A program made the position numbers and the translations under genes. The notes under the pieces were generated by a model. The model searched no databases. It was not told the DNA's origin and worked only from the letters and a program-made list of their open reading frames with translations. A DNA stretch of 62,452 bases, taken from the NCBI GenBank assembly GCA_938010765.1, contig CALLVX010000048.1, positions 1-62,452 of the forward strand. Reading direction: 5' to 3'. Source of the DNA: an uncultured Flavobacteriaceae bacterium (lineage in GTDB: Bacteria; Bacteroidota; Bacteroidia; Flavobacteriales; Flavobacteriaceae). Positions 60,402 to 62,452 of the stretch are shown here, in pieces. Numbering within the stretch: the first letter of the stretch is position 1; every line of letters begins with the position of its first letter.

Positions 60402-61214
60402 TTAGGGGAAAGCGCGGGCCGGTGTCACCCCGTAGAAATTTTTAAAGTCTTTGATAAAATGGGCCTGATCGTAGAAACCCACATCGTAGAATAGTTTTTG
60501 TTGCTTCAAACTTTGGGAAGAAGGTTTGGCGTTCAAAATATACTGAAAGCGCACTACCTTGCTAAATATCTTTGGAGTAGTACCAATATAATGGTTAAAG
60601 ACCCTGCGTAGCTGTCGGGGGCTCAAACCCGTGTTCAGGCCATTTTCAATTTTCAAATGGCCGTGGTTTTCTAGAATCAATACCAAGGCCCTATAAAAGC
60701 GAAGGTCAAAGTCGAACGCTGTATGTTTTAAGATAGGTGCAAGACGATCATTGAATAGCGCTGCGATGGACACTAAGGAATGTTCGGTTGTTATGGTGGT
60801 TTGAATAAAGGTGGCAATCTTCGGTAAGACGATGTTCAACTCTTGGGAGTGATTGCTCAAGGTCTTTGCATCCACTCCGAACAGTTGTGCAAAGGCCGCT
60901 GGAAAAAAACGAATTCCGATATAATCGAAATTGGTACCAATGGGGAACTCGGTAAACTTTCGGCAAAAGCCCATCACCGAACTTTCTTGTGGTAGGTGAT
61001 GGTTGAAAAAAATATCGATACACCCATCGGATACCACGCGATATACAAACGGATCTTCCAACTCCTGTGTTGTTTTTAGTTGCCAATAACAGTATATAAA
61101 GTCTTGGAGCGACGTTGCAGGTGCTATTTCTTCATAAGTAACATGTCCCAACCCAGACCGAACGCTTGGTTGCCGTGGGCGGTACAGTTCTTTGATACGC
61201 TGGTACGCTTCCAT
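60402..61214 (-). CDS. AraC-family transcriptional regulator with DUF6597-type sensor
   Basis: A 270-residue protein. The N-terminal part (LQDFIYCYWQLKTTQELEDP, VVSDGCIDIFFNHH, FDYIGIRFFPAAFAQLFGVD) matches the DUF6597 sensor that often precedes AraC HTH domains. The C-terminal HTH has GLSPRQLRRVFNHYIGTTPK and FYDQAHFIKDFKNFYGVTPA. It sits between the broken M20 gene and the VOC gene with short gaps (about 16 and 72 bases), so all three may form one transcript. Confidence 0.9.
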   Translation of the reverse strand: MEAYQRIKELYRPRQPSVRSGLGHVTYEEIAPATSLQDFIYCYWQLKTTQELEDPFVYRVVSDGCIDIFFNHHLPQESSVMGFCRKFTEFPIGTNFDYIGIRFFPAAFAQLFGVDAKTLSNHSQELNIVLPKIATFIQTTITTEHSLVSIAALFNDRLAPILKHTAFDFDLRFYRALVLILENHGHLKIENGLNTGLSPRQLRRVFNHYIGTTPKIFSKVVRFQYILNAKPSSQSLKQQKLFYDVGFYDQAHFIKDFKNFYGVTPARAFP

Positions 61215-61230
61215 AGGTCTAATTTGCTAG

Positions 61231-62364
61231 CTACTTCTCCAAGGTGTTTTTAATAAGGGTTTGAAACATGGCCATGCCTGTTTCCAATAGGGCGTCTGGG
61301 AAATCGTAGGAGGCATTATGCAAGGCAGGGGTCTGCCTACCCGCACCCAGGCCAAACAGGACGGTTTTATATCTTTTTGAAAACCAACCGAAATCTTCCC
61401 CGAAGGCAAAAGGATACGACCTATTCGTGATTTGAAAACCATTCTCGGCAGCGGCTTCCGCAACATAGCGGTTTGCACCTGGGTCGTTGGCACTTGCGGG
61501 AAAATGTTCGAACCACTACACCTTATATGCCAGTTGATGTCTGGTACATACGTTCATGAATGTGGTTTGTAAAACCGATTTTAAGGCTTCCATGCTTTCA
61601 CTACTTCGGGTACGAATGGTATAGTGTAATTCGCCGTTGGCCGGGGAGATTCCGTATGATTTTTGCCCCATGTTCAAATGTACCGGCGTCAATATTTGAT
61701 AGTTCGTTTCTTCAGGGTCGGGATGGTTCAGCCTATTCAATGCCTGTACGATTTCTGCCAACGCCAGACTGGGGTTGATACCATTTTCGGGTTCTGCGGC
61801 ATGCGATTCCCGGCCGTTTAATGCAATGCGGAAACTGAGTACTTCACAAGAAAACCCTTCCTTCATAAGCAAAATGGAATGCAAGGGGGCACCGGGGATA
61901 TTATGCAATGCGAAAATAAAATCCGGCTTTAAAGCTGTAAAACGCAGGTCCTGTAAAACTTCATAAGCACCCATACCGGTTTCTTCGGCCGCTTGAAAAA
62001 ACAAAACGATTTTTCCCGAGGTAAAAGTCTGTTCCTTGATCCAAAAAACCAAGCCTGCTACCATGGCCATATGGCCATCATGCCCGCATTTGTGAGACAC
62101 TCCCTTGGTGGTAGAGGCATGTGCAAAGGTGTTTTCTTCTCTAATGGGAAGTGCGTCCAACTCGCAACGGATTACAATGGTATTTCCTTTTTCTTCATAT
62201 TCGTATACGGCAGCCAGGCTGTGCCCTCCCAATTGGTCGATCATTCGAGTTGGGCGATGAACTGCTAAAAAGTCTTGAATGCGTTTGGCGGTTTGCTCTT
62301 CAGCACCCGAAACTTCAGGGTGTTGGTGTAGTGCTTTGCGTAATTCTTTTATGGCTTGTAGCAT
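61231..62364 (-). pseudogene. M20-family amidohydrolase interrupted by one in-frame TAG
   Basis: From Met at 62364 (MLQAIKELRKALHQHPEVSG; 62409 is an earlier option) the frame reads ALPIREENTFAHASTTKGVS, HKCGHDGHMAMVAGL (metal-binding Cys and His), FQAAEETGMGAYEVL and GRESHAAEPENGINPSLALA. It then hits TAG at 61516-61518 after LAYKV. The same frame goes on as WFEHFPASANDPGANRYVAE, SYPFAFGEDFGWFSKRYKTV and GAGRQTPALHNASYDFPDAL, to a stop at 61231. Relatives have Glu at the break (GAG), so one G-to-T change explains it. The family removes N-acyl groups from amino acids or indole conjugates. This is a recent pseudogene or an error; read-through is unlikely. Confidence 0.88.
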
Positions 62365-62452
62365 CGTGTATGTTGTGGTACTTACAGTGTAAAAGGTGTA
62401 TTTGGTCAAGAATATTAAACCACTTAAAAGATACGTTGTTTTCGTATTACCT

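Noticed and set aside
61227..61493. 88-codon minus-strand ORF near the M20 gene
   Set aside because: It is in a different frame from the family-like M20 C-terminal sequence, which is continuous after the amber codon.

Overview
The window looks like chromosomal DNA of a marine-type Flavobacteriaceae (Bacteroidota). Supporting signs are a T9SS-type C-terminal sorting domain, CarboxypepD_reg/outer-membrane beta-barrel proteins, GSCFA, DUF4230, DUF5522 and DUF4136 families, an ScfR-type XRE regulator, few Shine-Dalgarno sites, TAnnTTTG-type promoter boxes, and intergenic palindromic repeats common in this family. No transposase, integrase, rRNA operon or CRISPR array was found.

Layout. 1-2400: the 3' end of an RHS polymorphic-toxin locus, with a frameshifted toxin tip, a small likely immunity gene, and four degenerate copies of a terminator-bearing tail. 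2438-5212: a large secreted duplicated-domain protein. 5270-6790: two copies of an intergenic repeat flanking a sterol-desaturase-like gene. 6796-8471: a periplasmic sulfite dehydrogenase pair. 8510-8986: remnants of a LytTR regulator and another gene. 9000-13900: surface and envelope proteins of unknown role. 14640-14864: initiator tRNA plus a decayed partial copy. 14982-20325: Na+/alanine symporter, era, a broken choice-of-anchor I protein, and der. 20495-22740: a multiply broken outer-membrane beta-barrel gene. 22742-26544: an apparent six-gene minus-strand operon (M23 peptidase, MerR, LemA, three TPM proteins). 26645-41108: mainly housekeeping and envelope genes (alaS, Ntn hydrolase, GSCFA, DUF4230, DinB, HExxH peptidase, phenylalanine hydroxylase, D-cysteine desulfhydrase/ACC deaminase-like, glucosaminidase-LysM, hemL). 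41231-48164: a glyoxylate-shunt locus with a divergent ScfR-like regulator, aceB, aceA, an RraA/HMG-aldolase-like gene and an alanine-glyoxylate-type aminotransferase. 48269-55028: secreted and membrane proteins, including an S41 peptidase and a second sterol desaturase. 55204-59015: a compact candidate lanthipeptide locus. 59865-62409: a secreted VOC protein, an AraC regulator and a nonsense-interrupted M20 amidohydrolase.

The most interesting region is 55204-59015. Two short ORFs (49 and 50 codons) each have a basic leader ending in Gly-Gly and a Cys/Thr-rich core sharing a CxPTExA...CP pattern. Both lie upstream of a lanthionine-cyclase (LanC) gene with its zinc ligands and active-site residues present, and downstream of a membrane TPR/AraC-type regulator. 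Each precursor ORF has the same 9-base box upstream. A hairpin follows the first precursor, and a perfect 13-bp inverted repeat separates the second from lanC. No dehydratase (LanB) or exporter is visible, so this would be a LanC-only two-peptide cluster.

A second theme is gene decay. At least six loci are broken: the RHS tip, LytTR, choice-of-anchor I (in-frame TAA), the beta-barrel protein (T7 and G7 run shifts plus a probable internal deletion), a small MGGEGSM-type membrane protein (A5 run shift), and M20 (in-frame TAG). Several breaks sit in homopolymers, so sequencing error or phase variation must be separated from true decay.
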